Source: Verrucomicrobiales bacterium (GTDB lineage Bacteria; Verrucomicrobiota; Verrucomicrobiia; Verrucomicrobiales; DEV007). From it: a stretch of DNA of 64,000 nucleotides. The position numbers and the translations under genes were made by a program. Positions 44,443 to 53,177 of the stretch are shown in pieces. The stretch spans positions 1 through 64,000 of the forward strand of contig JAPYUT010000013.1 of NCBI GenBank assembly GCA_029940475.1. Reading direction: 5' to 3'. The notes beneath the pieces were generated by a model. It was not told the origin of the DNA. It saw nothing but the letters and a program-made list of their open reading frames with translations, and did no database searches. Every line of letters starts with the position of its first letter. The stretch's first letter is position 1.

Positions 44443-45681
44443 ATGATCAGATTGCATCATATTATTCTCCTCAGCCTGATTATTTTCCTCGCACAGGGGG
44501 AAATGTCGGGAGCCACAGAAAACTGGCCCGGTTGGCGTGGTCCCCGGGGTGACGGCAGTGCCGCAAACGATCCGCGTCTCCCGGTTAAGTGGAATGTGGC
44601 TGATAATGTCCTCTGGAAAACAGAGCTGCCTGGAAAAGGACACGCATCACCCATTATCTGGGAGAACCATCTGTTCATTGTCTCCGCACTGATTGATACC
44701 GGGGACAGGGTTTTAATCTGTATTGATCGGACAAGTGGTAAAACACTCTGGCAAAGGACTGTTTTAAAATCACCACCCGAGAGAATCCACAAGCTCAACA
44801 GCCTTGCATCAAGCACCCCGGTCACCAACGGAAAGTATATCTATGTAAGCTTCCTTGATCGCAAGGAGATGTTCATTGCCGCTTATGACTTTTCAGGAAA
44901 AAAAATCTGGCAACAGCGCCCGGGCATCTTCTCCAGCATCCACGGCTATTGCTCAAGCCCCATCCTCTGGAAAGAGAAACTGATCATCAATGGTGACCAT
45001 GACGGTAACGCCTACCTGGTGGCCATTGACCACATTGACGGCAAGATTATCTGGAAAACATCGCGCCCCAACAAGACACGCAGTTACTGCACGCCAATTG
45101 TCCGCCGGATCGACAATCGCACACAGATGATCCTCTCGGGGAGTAAATCAGTAGCCAGTTTCGATCCTGACACCGGTAAGCAACACTGGATCATTGATGG
45201 CCCAACCGACCAGTTTGTTGCCTCCCTGGTCTATAACGGGGATTTATTATTCATGACCTGCGGATTCCCCGAACGCCACATGATGGCAATCAGGCCGGAC
45301 GGCAAGGGCAATGTCACCGATACTCACGTCGTCTGGCGCACTACAAGGAGTGCTTCCTATGTGCCATCCCCGGTTTCCATTGGAGAGCATTTCCTGGTTG
45401 TCTCCGATAGCGGGGTGGCAAGCTGCTTTATTGCCGAGAGTGGCGAAAGACTGTGGAACGAGCGCCTTCCGCGCCGTCACAGCGCCTCCGCAATTGCCGC
45501 CAATGGACTGGCCTATTTCCTCTCCGACCAGGGTATCATGAGCGTCGTCCGCCCCGGAAAAGACTTTAACCTTGTGGCACGCAATGATCTCGGTGAGCAA
45601 TGCAACGCCTCACCGGCGATTTACGACGGAAATTTCTATATACGCGGTGACAAACACCTCTATTGCATCGGGAAAAAATAA
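44443..45681 (+). CDS. PQQ-binding-like beta-propeller repeat protein, secreted
   Basis: The 412-residue protein has a signal peptide (HHIILLSLIIFLAQGEMSGA) and repeated propeller blades with Trp-rich outer strands: NWPGWRGPRGDGSA near the start, then RTSGKTLWQRTV, DFSGKKIWQQRP, DHIDGKIIWKTS, DPDTGKQHWIID and AESGERLWNERL. This family (PQQ-like repeats) is frequent in Planctomycetes and Verrucomicrobia and usually lacks demonstrated PQQ binding. No dehydrogenase active site is visible. It is monocistronic with a good -10 upstream. Composition is somewhat more AT-rich than its neighbours. Confidence 0.85.
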   Translation: MIRLHHIILLSLIIFLAQGEMSGATENWPGWRGPRGDGSAANDPRLPVKWNVADNVLWKTELPGKGHASPIIWENHLFIVSALIDTGDRVLICIDRTSGKTLWQRTVLKSPPERIHKLNSLASSTPVTNGKYIYVSFLDRKEMFIAAYDFSGKKIWQQRPGIFSSIHGYCSSPILWKEKLIINGDHDGNAYLVAIDHIDGKIIWKTSRPNKTRSYCTPIVRRIDNRTQMILSGSKSVASFDPDTGKQHWIIDGPTDQFVASLVYNGDLLFMTCGFPERHMMAIRPDGKGNVTDTHVVWRTTRSASYVPSPVSIGEHFLVVSDSGVASCFIAESGERLWNERLPRRHSASAIAANGLAYFLSDQGIMSVVRPGKDFNLVARNDLGEQCNASPAIYDGNFYIRGDKHLYCIGKK

Positions 45682-45811
45682 CATTTTGTGACTTCCCTGA
45701 CCGGTGTTTAAGCACCCGGAAAAAGCGATCCTTTGCGCAAGCAAACTCCCCCCAGGTAAGGCTCTTGTATCGTCAACGGATCTCCACTTCGGTCTGGCTA
45801 CAATTTTGCCA

Positions 45812-46747
45812 TCAGGATCCGAGTCCCCATTCAAGGAGCTTCTGTGAGTCGGTCCAGATCTTGCTGGTCGTGCTGCCGAGTATCACGACGATGATTTCCC
45901 GGCTGCCTTTTTTTCCGGAGCTCACCAGGCATTTTCCGCTGGCCCGTGTGTAGCCGGTTTTCAAACCGTTGCAGTAAGCTGAGCGGTGCAGCACCTTGTT
46001 GGTATTGCTGAAGGTGGTGCGTTTTCCGTCAGCGAAGCGGAAGAGCAGTTTCCTGATTGAGGTCATGGAGCGGATCGTGTTGTGGCGATAGGCTGCTATT
46101 GCCAGGATGGCCACGTCGCGCGCGGTTGAATACTGCCCGGAACGGGTCAGCCCGTGCGGGTTCTTGAAATTTGAATGATGCATACCCAGGCTCTTTGCCT
46201 TTGCATTCATGGCGCGGGCGAAGGCTTCCTGGCTGCCGGAGTGGTCCCGGGCCAGGCAGTGGGCGACATCGTTGCCGCTGCGCACCAGCATCACGGCCAG
46301 CAGGTCCGACTTCTTGTAGCTCTGGTTTGCCCGGATGTTGATTTTCGAGGGCTCGACCCGGGTATCGCTCCCGGCGACCTTGACGCGGGCGTGCAGGCTT
46401 CCCCGGTCAAGGACAACCAGGGCGGTCAGCAATTTCTGGATACTGGCGACCGGGCGCCGCGCGTCAGGAGCCTTGGCATAGAGGATGTCACCGTTGTGCG
46501 GGTCAAGGACGATGACGGACTTGCCGGCCACAGCAGGGGCGGGATTCCTCGGCCGGTAAGGTGTGCTCACCCGTTCCGGGGTCCGGGTGAGCGTGCTTAT
46601 CAGGCGGTTTGCCTGGCGGTTTGGTTCAGCCTGTGCAGGCCACGGCAGTGTTGCCGCACCGAGGATGCCGGCCAGCAACACACCGGCAAGCCAGCGACAA
46701 CTATTGCTCTTGGCAGGGAAATGGAATGGAGAGAATTGTCGATTCAC
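45812..46747 (-). CDS. D-alanyl-D-alanine carboxypeptidase (S11 family)
   Basis: Penicillin-binding protein that trims peptidoglycan stem peptides. After an export signal (WLAGVLLAGILGAATLPWPAQA) come the three catalytic motifs: SxxK in ASIQKLLTALVVLD, SxN in VRSGNDVAH, and KTG in NGLKTGYTRASGKC. The Met-to-GTG start at 46747 overlaps the stop of the TPR gene by 4 nt (GTGA), so both are probably translated from one message. At 311 residues it is short, without the C-terminal PBP5 domain. Confidence 0.9.
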   Translation of the reverse strand: MNRQFSPFHFPAKSNSCRWLAGVLLAGILGAATLPWPAQAEPNRQANRLISTLTRTPERVSTPYRPRNPAPAVAGKSVIVLDPHNGDILYAKAPDARRPVASIQKLLTALVVLDRGSLHARVKVAGSDTRVEPSKINIRANQSYKKSDLLAVMLVRSGNDVAHCLARDHSGSQEAFARAMNAKAKSLGMHHSNFKNPHGLTRSGQYSTARDVAILAIAAYRHNTIRSMTSIRKLLFRFADGKRTTFSNTNKVLHRSAYCNGLKTGYTRASGKCLVSSGKKGSREIIVVILGSTTSKIWTDSQKLLEWGLGS

Positions 46748-47466
46748 CGGCTGGTTTTTGCGGAATTAATTTTCAATGCGAGACTGGAACTGGGAGTTGC
46801 CCCGAGATCAATTGCCCGCTGATAGTGGCGGCGGGCGAGTTCAACGGCGGGAGGTTTTTTTTCCATGTAGCGAATGGCAAGATTGTAATGCGCCTCGGCA
46901 AACCCGGGATCAGCACTCACCGCTATCTGCAGTTCGCGCTCAGCGGCCACGGCCCACCCCCTTTCCAGGGTTGCGGCAGCGAGGTAATTGTGGGCGTGGG
47001 CGTTCTTCGGTTGCTCGGCCACGACCCTGCTTAAGGTGGCTATCGCGCGGTAGCTGTCCCCGGAACGGAGATAGGTGACACCAAGGATTACGCGTGCCTG
47101 ATGAAGACGGGGGTTTACCTGCAGTGCTTTTTCAAGATGACTGCGCGCTTGCTCGTATTGTTTTAATTCCAGAAAAGTCGCGCCGAGGTTGGTGAGGGTG
47201 GGGGCGTTGTCCGGGTCGGCCTTAAGGATCTCCAGGTAGGCATCGCGTGCTTCCCGCCAGTTGCCCTTGAGAAAGGCCCTCGCCGCGCGTTTGCCAATGG
47301 CACTTGTCAGGGGTGGTAGTGCCCCAATTTCAGAGGAAGGTGCGACACCGACCCGCAACGGCACCTTGTTTTTACTGCCCTCATTCTGCTGTGCAGAGCA
47401 GGGCGATTGTGCGATGACAACTCCGATGGTTGCTGCGCAGAGGGCACTGATAGTTAAAGTGACCAT
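46744..47466 (-). CDS. Secreted tetratricopeptide repeat protein
   Basis: The signal peptide (MVTLTISALCAATIGVVIAQS) is followed by about five TPR units. Examples are AARAFLKGNWREARDAYLEI, NLGATFLELKQYEQARSHLE, YLRSGDSYRAIATLSRVVAE and NLAIRYMEKKPPAVELARRH. ATG 47466 is preferred to a TTG 12 nt upstream. TPR proteins mediate protein contacts; the coupling to a D-Ala-D-Ala carboxypeptidase suggests a cell-wall context. It is divergent from lexA across 79 bp that hold the SOS box, so it may also respond to DNA damage. Confidence 0.85.
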   Translation of the reverse strand: MVTLTISALCAATIGVVIAQSPCSAQQNEGSKNKVPLRVGVAPSSEIGALPPLTSAIGKRAARAFLKGNWREARDAYLEILKADPDNAPTLTNLGATFLELKQYEQARSHLEKALQVNPRLHQARVILGVTYLRSGDSYRAIATLSRVVAEQPKNAHAHNYLAAATLERGWAVAAERELQIAVSADPGFAEAHYNLAIRYMEKKPPAVELARRHYQRAIDLGATPSSSLALKINSAKTSR

Positions 47467-47523
47467 AATATTAAGCAAAATCTATAGTCAAAAAAAACTT
47501 GCACAACGCCCATTTTTAAGGAC

Positions 47524-47537
47524 TGTTCTTTAGAACA
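47524..47537 (+). promoter_or_regulatory. LexA-binding site (SOS box)
   Basis: TGTTCTTTAGAACA is a perfect TGTTC-N4-GAACA palindrome ending 8 nt before the lexA ATG. I recall this motif as the LexA site of Verrucomicrobia. A further TGTTC half site follows at 47539-47543. It predicts autoregulation of lexA and possibly control of the divergent TPR gene. Confidence 0.82.
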
Positions 47538-47545
47538 CTGTTCTT

Positions 47546-48163
47546 ATGCTTACAGACCGCCAGCAACAATTACTCGATTACCTTCGCGATTATCATTCAC
47601 AGACCGGGTTGATGCCATCGACGCGGGAGATCCAGAACCACTTCGGGTTTGCCAGCCAGACCGCGGCGGTCAGTCACCTCAGGGCGTTGGAGAAGAAGGG
47701 GGTTATCCAGCGCATTGCCGGCAAGGCGCGGGCGCTGGTTTTTCCAGAGGAACTGGAACGTGAAGAAATTATGGATGTTCCGATCTATGGCCATATCGCG
47801 GCAGGAATGGCAGCTGAAGCTGAGCAGGAACAGGAGGGCTGCCTTTCAATTGATATCACCTCACTGGGAATTCCCCGAAATGCGAAAACGTTTGCACTGC
47901 GTGTGCGCGGAGATTCCATGATTGATGCGCATATTGTTTCCGGTGATTGTGTGGTGCTTGAGTTCAGGGAGCCGCGCAATGGGGACATTGTCGCCGCACT
48001 GATTGACGGGGAAACCACCCTGAAGCGTTTCATCCTCAAGGAGGGCCAGCCTTACCTTCAGGCCGAGAATGAAATGTACCCGGATTTAACGCCGGCTCGG
48101 GAATTGATTGTTCAGGGAGTGATGGTGGCCCTGCTGCGCCGTGGAGAGGGTAAAGTGGCCTGA
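47546..48163 (+). CDS. lexA: LexA repressor
   Basis: SOS response repressor, 205 residues. The N-terminal winged helix contains MPSTREIQNHFGFASQTAAVSHLRA split over two helices; the C-terminal S24 peptidase domain has the self-cleavage site Ala-Gly in HIAAGMAA, the catalytic Ser in RGDSMIDA (about residue 127) and the catalytic Lys in ETTLKRF (about 157). RecA-stimulated self-cleavage would release it from DNA. An SOS box lies directly upstream of the ATG and a short GC hairpin with seven T follows the gene. Confidence 0.96.
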   Translation: MLTDRQQQLLDYLRDYHSQTGLMPSTREIQNHFGFASQTAAVSHLRALEKKGVIQRIAGKARALVFPEELEREEIMDVPIYGHIAAGMAAEAEQEQEGCLSIDITSLGIPRNAKTFALRVRGDSMIDAHIVSGDCVVLEFREPRNGDIVAALIDGETTLKRFILKEGQPYLQAENEMYPDLTPARELIVQGVMVALLRRGEGKVA

Positions 48164-48186
48164 ACAGAGTGACTGGATAAATGCAC

Positions 48187-48208
48187 GCCGTACTACGCGG
48201 CTTTTTTT
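48187..48208 (+). terminator. Likely intrinsic terminator of lexA
   Basis: GCCG (48187-48190) and CGGC (48198-48201) form a short stem followed at once by seven T (48202-48208). The stem is weak, but position and T-tract suit a terminator. A second hairpin GCATTC-AGT-GAATGC lies at 48216-48230. Confidence 0.5.
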
Positions 48209-48311
48209 GCGGAGGGCATTCAGTGAATGCAGTACCGGGTTTTGACGGGGTTTTGATACAGGTATTGGCTTGAGTAGTCCGTGATGATGTGCTGTGGTGC
48301 AGTGCCATGTG

Positions 48312-48911
48312 TCAGAGCTTGACAGGGGCTTTTCTGGCCTTGCTCCCCTTGCTGCCGGTCAGTAACCAGCCTGCAATGGCACCGCCGGCAAGGCCAAAGG
48401 CGTGGCCGTGCCAGGAGATGCCGTCTTGATTGTGCAAAAGGGTGAGCAGGATGCCGCCGTAGAGAAATCCTGCAAGCAGGGCGATGGCGCCTGAGCGCAG
48501 ATCACGGCTTAGGCAGGCACGCACCAGGAGGAAGCCGAGGTAGCCGAAGATCAGGCTGCTCGCTCCAAGGTGGGTTTTACCCGTGTCTGCAAGGAACCAG
48601 ATGGCGATTCCCGAGATCAGTGTCGCAGCGGTGCTGACAAAGATGAACGGTTTGCGTCCGCTGAAGAGGGTGAGCCCGCCAAGGACGAGGAAAGGAATGG
48701 TGTTTCCGATAAGGTGGTCGCGGCTTGCGTGAAGCAATGGCGCCACGGGAATGCCAAGTAAGCCCAGCTTTTGCCCGGGACGGATTCCGTAATCCCTGGC
48801 GCTCCAGCCTTCGATTAAGGAATCAATGGCCCAGATGCCCCAGAAGATGAGGACAATGATGAACAGGAAGATTGCATTGTCGAAGAAAGCGTGACGTTTA
48901 CGTTTAGCCAT
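48312..48911 (-). CDS. Rhomboid family intramembrane serine protease
   Basis: The 199-residue membrane protein has about six helices. The catalytic Ser motif is HLGASSLIFGYLGFLL (GxS) and the catalytic His is in GISWHGHAFGLAGGAIAGW; LHASRDHLIGNTIPFLVLG is the N-terminal HxxxxN-type helix. ATG 48911 (MAKRKRHAFFDN) gives a basic cytoplasmic N-terminus; ATG 48923 is a close alternative. It is divergent from gluQ with 43 bp between starts and convergent with lexA. Confidence 0.87.
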   Translation of the reverse strand: MAKRKRHAFFDNAIFLFIIVLIFWGIWAIDSLIEGWSARDYGIRPGQKLGLLGIPVAPLLHASRDHLIGNTIPFLVLGGLTLFSGRKPFIFVSTAATLISGIAIWFLADTGKTHLGASSLIFGYLGFLLVRACLSRDLRSGAIALLAGFLYGGILLTLLHNQDGISWHGHAFGLAGGAIAGWLLTGSKGSKARKAPVKL

Positions 48912-48954
48912 CGCCGACACCATGCTATGGAAGAGTGCGATCCGAAACCGGAAA

Positions 48955-49788
48955 ATGATTGTCACGAGATTTGCCCCCAGCCCCACCGGCCGGCTGCATT
49001 TGGGCCACGCCTTCAGTGCCCTTTTTGCCGAGGCGGCGGTAAAAAAGGAGGGAGGCACTTTCCTGCTGAGGATTGAGGATATTGACAGCACGCGCTGCCG
49101 GCAGGAGTTCACCGAGGGTATTATTGAGGATCTTTCCTGGCTTGGCATTCAATGGTCCCCTGAAGTCGTGATTCAATCAGAACGCCTCGATCTTTACGCT
49201 GAGGCCCTTGGGAGACTTCGGGAGCAGGGTTTGCTCTATCCGTGTTTCTGTACCCGCAAGGATATCGTGAGGGAAATTGCGGCAGCCGGAGGGGCTCCGC
49301 ATGATCAAGCGGATGTGGTTTACCCCGGGATATGCCGGGACCTTTCTGAAACACTGCGCCGGCAAAGAGTGGCTGGTGGCGAGGCACATGCCTGGCGGCT
49401 TGATTCCAGGAAAGCCGTTGAGAGGGCCGGTGAGTTGAACTGGACAGACCTGGAGTTGGGCACTCAGCGCGTTTGCATGGATAGGCTTGGGGATGTCGTG
49501 CTTGCACGCAAGGATATTGCGGGCAGCTATCATCTTGCAGTCAGCGTTGATGATGCCGGGCAGGGCGTGACACTTGTCACACGGGGCGAGGATCTTCTCG
49601 GCTCGACCCACGTGCACCGGCTGCTGCAGGGATTACTCGAACTGCCGGTGCCGCAGTGGCATCATCACCGCCTGCTCAGGGATGCTGAGGGCAAGCGGTT
49701 TGCAAAGCGTGAGGAGGGCATGACACTGCGGGCGATTCGTGAGTCGGGTAAGAGCGCCGCTGATGTGCGTGGTGATCTGGGCTTTTGA
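48955..49788 (+). CDS. gluQ: Glutamyl-Q tRNA(Asp) synthetase
   Basis: GluQRS attaches glutamate to queuosine in tRNA(Asp). It is a truncated GluRS without an anticodon-binding domain (277 residues). Motifs are TRFAPSPTGRLHLGHAF (HIGH-like), LRIEDIDSTRC, a zinc site with CFC and a later Cys in YPGICRD, LLGSTHVHRLLQGLLE, and the KMSKS-like KRFAKREE. ATG 48955 (MIVTRFAPSPTG) matches the family N-terminus; the upstream ATG 48922 adds unconserved residues. Confidence 0.92.
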   Translation: MIVTRFAPSPTGRLHLGHAFSALFAEAAVKKEGGTFLLRIEDIDSTRCRQEFTEGIIEDLSWLGIQWSPEVVIQSERLDLYAEALGRLREQGLLYPCFCTRKDIVREIAAAGGAPHDQADVVYPGICRDLSETLRRQRVAGGEAHAWRLDSRKAVERAGELNWTDLELGTQRVCMDRLGDVVLARKDIAGSYHLAVSVDDAGQGVTLVTRGEDLLGSTHVHRLLQGLLELPVPQWHHHRLLRDAEGKRFAKREEGMTLRAIRESGKSAADVRGDLGF

Positions 49789-49820
49789 TATATTCTATTT
49801 CCTATTTTATGCTTCCCGTG

Positions 49821-50903
49821 ATGAAGCATCTTCTTTTAGCCTGCGTTGCAATCCTGCCGGGAAGTGCCGTCGCCAAGGACGGATTTATTGACTTGTTCAA
49901 CGGCAGCAACCTGGCAGGCTGGCATAATGTCAACGGTGCGCCGGATACATGGTCGGTTAAGGACGGGGTGATTCACTGCACTGGCCGTCCGGTTTGTGCA
50001 TTGAGAACCCTGAAACGTTACGAGAATTTCATCATGGAGCTTGAGTGGCGTCACCTTAAGCCCGGTGGCAACGCCGGCATTTTCATCTGGGCATCATCCC
50101 TGGCTGCTCCCGGCCAACCTTTCCTGCGGGCGGTGGAGGTGCAGGTGCTGGATCATGCCTACGGCAAGTCTGACTGGTTTACCACCCATGGCGATGTGTT
50201 TCCGATCCACGGTTCAAGGATGAAGCCCTTTGGCCGTCACCGCGGCATGCGCAGTTTCCCCTCCGAGGAGCGCTCCAAGGGCTCGCCGGAGTGGAACCAT
50301 TACCGGATTGAGTGCAATGGCGGCACCCTTCGGTTGCATGTCAACGGCAAGGAGGTTTCCGGTGGCAGCGATTGTGACTGGCGCCGGGGCTACATCGGCC
50401 TTGAGTCCGAGGGATCCCCGGTGGAGTTTCGCAATATCCGGCTTAAGGAGCTGCCGGCAGGTGATGCAGGTGAGGAGTTTAGTGCCCCGCCGGAGGAGGG
50501 TTTCAGCACACTCTACAGCGGCACCAGTCTGGAGGGGTGGCGGGCTCAAGGCAAATGGCAGGCGGCAGGGTGGCAACTGCGCTGCAAGGGCGGGGGCAGC
50601 CTCTGGAGCGAGAAGGATTTTGGTGCCGGGGAACTTGTGATTGATACCAAGGCAGGCAAGGGCGAGGAGGTAGGGGTGATCCTGCGCGGGGTAGAGGGCA
50701 CGGGTATCCGCTGGCAGTCGACGGGTAAATGGCAGCGCACCAGAATCGAGATTACCGGCAGGGAGGTCATATTACGGGATGCTGAGGGCATGGAGCAGGG
50801 ACGTGTAGCCCTTGACGCTGCGGATCCACCCTCCGGGATCATTGCACTGAAGGCGACTGCCGATGCAACCTTTGCAAATATTTATTTTCACCCCGGGCGG
50901 TGA
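49821..50903 (+). CDS. DUF1080 (3-keto-disaccharide hydrolase domain) secreted protein
   Basis: The signal peptide MKHLLLACVAILPGSAVA is followed by DGFIDLFNGSNLAGWHNVNG, SVKDGVIHCTG, WRHLKPGGNAGIFIWAS and RGYIGLESEGSPVEFRNIRL, a complete DUF1080 jelly-roll domain. A second, shorter and more divergent copy begins near residue 220 (GFSTLYSGTSLEGWRAQGKW) and ends with ATFANIYFHPG. ATG 49821 is chosen; ATG 49809 is equally possible. DUF1080 proteins bind or cleave modified sugars in Planctomycetes, Verrucomicrobia and Bacteroidetes; substrate unknown. Confidence 0.87.
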   Translation: MKHLLLACVAILPGSAVAKDGFIDLFNGSNLAGWHNVNGAPDTWSVKDGVIHCTGRPVCALRTLKRYENFIMELEWRHLKPGGNAGIFIWASSLAAPGQPFLRAVEVQVLDHAYGKSDWFTTHGDVFPIHGSRMKPFGRHRGMRSFPSEERSKGSPEWNHYRIECNGGTLRLHVNGKEVSGGSDCDWRRGYIGLESEGSPVEFRNIRLKELPAGDAGEEFSAPPEEGFSTLYSGTSLEGWRAQGKWQAAGWQLRCKGGGSLWSEKDFGAGELVIDTKAGKGEEVGVILRGVEGTGIRWQSTGKWQRTRIEITGREVILRDAEGMEQGRVALDAADPPSGIIALKATADATFANIYFHPGR

Positions 50904-50917
50904 GCTTTCCTTTGCTA

Positions 50918-50947
50918 AAACGATGATCGTCGCTAGGATCATCGTTT
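50918..50947. terminator. Perfect 11-bp inverted repeat between the DUF1080 and cyclophilin genes
   Basis: AAACGATGATC (50918-50928) pairs perfectly with GATCATCGTTT (50937-50947) around an 8-nt loop. It begins 14 bp after the DUF1080 stop and ends 13 bp before the cyclophilin ATG. There is no long U-tract on either strand, so it is either a terminator of reduced strength or an operator. Confidence 0.5.
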
Positions 50948-50960
50948 CCAATATTTTGCT

Positions 50961-51461
50961 ATGAGCGAAGACATCAAGATAACGATCAAGACCGAAAAAG
51001 GTGATATTGCCGTGACTGTTTATGCCGGGGATACTCCTGTTAGCGCAGCAAGTTTCCTCAACCTTGCCTGCCGTGGCTTTTATGACGGGATCACCTTTCA
51101 CCGGGTGATCCCCAATTTCATGGTTCAGGGGGGTGATCCTGCCGGCAGCGGCAGTGGCGGTCCCGGCTACAAGTTTGAGGATGAGTGCCTTGCCAGCCTG
51201 AAGCATGACCGCCCGGGTATACTGTCAATGGCCAATGCCGGTCCCGGCACCAACGGCAGCCAGTTTTTCATCACCCATGTGCCGTGTCCGCATCTTGATG
51301 GTAAGCACACGGTGTTTGGGCACGTAACCGCGGGGCAGGATGTGGTGAATTCAATAGAGGGAGGTGACAGTATTTCCGGTATTGAGATCCATGACCCGAC
51401 TGAGGCTCTTTTCGCAAGCCAGGCAGAGCGGATTGCGCAGTGGAACCAACAACTTGACTGA
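50961..51461 (+). CDS. Peptidyl-prolyl cis-trans isomerase, cyclophilin type
   Basis: The 166-residue protein has no signal peptide and is probably cytoplasmic. Cyclophilin motifs are [60 protein letters not shown] and [20 protein letters not shown]. Active-site Arg, Phe, Gln and His equivalents are present ([25 protein letters not shown]). It is followed after 13 bp by the Rieske gene with a strong ribosome site. Confidence 0.94.
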   Translation: MSEDIKITIKTEKGDIAVTVYAGDTPVSAASFLNLACRGFYDGITFHRVIPNFMVQGGDPAGSGSGGPGYKFEDECLASLKHDRPGILSMANAGPGTNGSQFFITHVPCPHLDGKHTVFGHVTAGQDVVNSIEGGDSISGIEIHDPTEALFASQAERIAQWNQQLD

Positions 51462-51474
51462 AAGGAGCAGGACG

Positions 51475-51798
51475 GTGGCCAGCACGCGGCATGTTGTCTG
51501 TAATACGGAGGTAATTGCCGAGGGCAAGGGGGAGAGCTTTATAGTTGCGGGTGTAAGGGTTGCGGTGTTCAACATTGACGGTGAGTTCTTCGCCCTTGAA
51601 GACCGCTGTAGTCATGCGGATGCGCCCTTGGCAGGCGGGTATGTGCACCGGCGTGAGAAGTGTGTTGCCTGTCCCTGGCATGGCGCAGAGTTTGATTTGC
51701 GAACAGGCAGAACGATGGCGCCACCGGCATGCGAGGATATTAAAGCTTATCCCCCGATTGTGGAGGATGGCCAATTGTCGATTGATCTCCCGGACTAG
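51475..51798 (+). CDS. Rieske [2Fe-2S] ferredoxin-like protein
   Basis: The start is GTG 51475 with AAGGAG 7 nt upstream, which decides it over longer frames. The 107-residue protein has a complete Rieske cluster site: CSHADAPLAGGYV (Cys, His) and CPWHGAEFD (Cys, His). It has no membrane anchor. The type matches small soluble Rieske ferredoxins (NirD/BphF-like); the electron partner cannot be read from the context. Confidence 0.9.
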   Translation: MASTRHVVCNTEVIAEGKGESFIVAGVRVAVFNIDGEFFALEDRCSHADAPLAGGYVHRREKCVACPWHGAEFDLRTGRTMAPPACEDIKAYPPIVEDGQLSIDLPD

Positions 51799-51825
51799 TT
51801 CAGGAAGCTTCCCGCAGGCGGGTAA

Positions 51826-53061
51826 TCACGCATCTTCGCGTTTTGGCAGGAAAAGCCTGAGGGTTGTGCCCTGTACCGCAATGCTGAAGATGACCACGAG
51901 GTAGGTTGCCGTGAGGATGAGGTCGCGAAATTCTCCTTTTGGCAGCGACAGTGCCAGGGCGACGGATATTCCGCCACGCAATCCACCCCAGGTCAGGGCC
52001 TTGATCACCCCGGGTGAAAATTCGCGGGAACGCTTGAGAATCAACACCGGCAGTGAGACAGCTACCAGCCTGACTGCGAGGATAAGCGGGATTGCCAGAA
52101 GCCCGAAGAAGAGGTAGTCGGCCTGGAATTCCAGGATCAGGACCTCAAGCCCGATAAGCAGGAAAAGCATGGCATTGAGTATTTCGTCAATGAGTTCCCA
52201 GAAGGTGTCGAGGTGTTCCTCGGTTTTGCGGGACATTGCCAATGAGCGGGCCTGGTTGCCTATGATCAATCCGGCGACAACCATCGCGAGGGGACCGGAT
52301 ATGTGCAACTGGCTGGCAAGCGAGTATCCGCCTGTCACCAGCGCAAGGGTAATGAGGATTTCGACCTGGTAATTGTCAATTTGCTTTAGCATCGCGAAGC
52401 CGATAAAGCCGAGCGCGAAACCGAGTAAGAGCCCTCCTATAATCTCCTGGGCAAACAGGGTTGCAATATTCCCGAATGTTGGCTGCATGTTGCCGGTGGC
52501 GATGGCAAGAAGTGACAGAAAGACCACCACCCCAACCCCGTCGTTGAACAGTGATTCACCGGTTATTTTTGTTTCCAGTGACTTTGGGGCACCGGCTTTC
52601 TTGAGGATGCCGAGAACGGCAACCGGGTCAGTTGGTGAAATCAGTGCGCCGAAGAGAAGACAATAAATGTAGTCAAGATTGATTCCCAGGATCTTGAGCA
52701 ACAGCCAACATCCGCTCCCGGTGACAAAAGTCGAGAAGATCACCCCGACAGTGGCGAGAATGGCAATAATTCTTCTTTGGTTTGCCAAATCGCCCAGGTT
52801 TACGTGAAGTGCCCCGGCGAAGAGCAGGTAACTGAGCATGATGCCCAGTAGAGCCTGGTTGAATTCAATACCGGCTACAAATCGGGTGGCACTCTCCGTG
52901 ATTTCCGGGATGAACTGGCCGGCAACGATAATGAGCAGTGAAAACATCAACCCGAGGAGCATCAGGCCGATTGTGGTGGGCAGCTTTATGTAGCGGAAAT
53001 TGAAGTATCCGAACACTGCTGTCAGGGTCAGGAGAACGGCAATAACGTCAAAGGTGTTCAT
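51826..53061 (-). CDS. Cation:proton antiporter (CPA1/NhaP-like)
   Basis: Membrane protein of 411 residues with about 12 helices. The CPA1 signatures are ALISPTDPVAVLGILKKAG, ITGESLFNDGVGVVVFLSLL and LTWGGLRGGISVALALSLP. The Asp in FNDG is the predicted ion-binding residue. It exchanges Na+ or K+ for H+ across the inner membrane. There is no C-terminal TrkA domain. ATG 53061 begins the first helix. Confidence 0.92.
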   Translation of the reverse strand: MNTFDVIAVLLTLTAVFGYFNFRYIKLPTTIGLMLLGLMFSLLIIVAGQFIPEITESATRFVAGIEFNQALLGIMLSYLLFAGALHVNLGDLANQRRIIAILATVGVIFSTFVTGSGCWLLLKILGINLDYIYCLLFGALISPTDPVAVLGILKKAGAPKSLETKITGESLFNDGVGVVVFLSLLAIATGNMQPTFGNIATLFAQEIIGGLLLGFALGFIGFAMLKQIDNYQVEILITLALVTGGYSLASQLHISGPLAMVVAGLIIGNQARSLAMSRKTEEHLDTFWELIDEILNAMLFLLIGLEVLILEFQADYLFFGLLAIPLILAVRLVAVSLPVLILKRSREFSPGVIKALTWGGLRGGISVALALSLPKGEFRDLILTATYLVVIFSIAVQGTTLRLFLPKREDA

Positions 53062-53177
53062 GAAAACGGAAAAATTCCTAAATTAAGGGCTAAGCCAAGA
53101 TTCTCTGTGGTCAAGGGGCGCGGCAGGGTGTTAAGGTTTGCCCGGCTTTGCAGAAGTTGTGTTGTCGTCATAAATCG

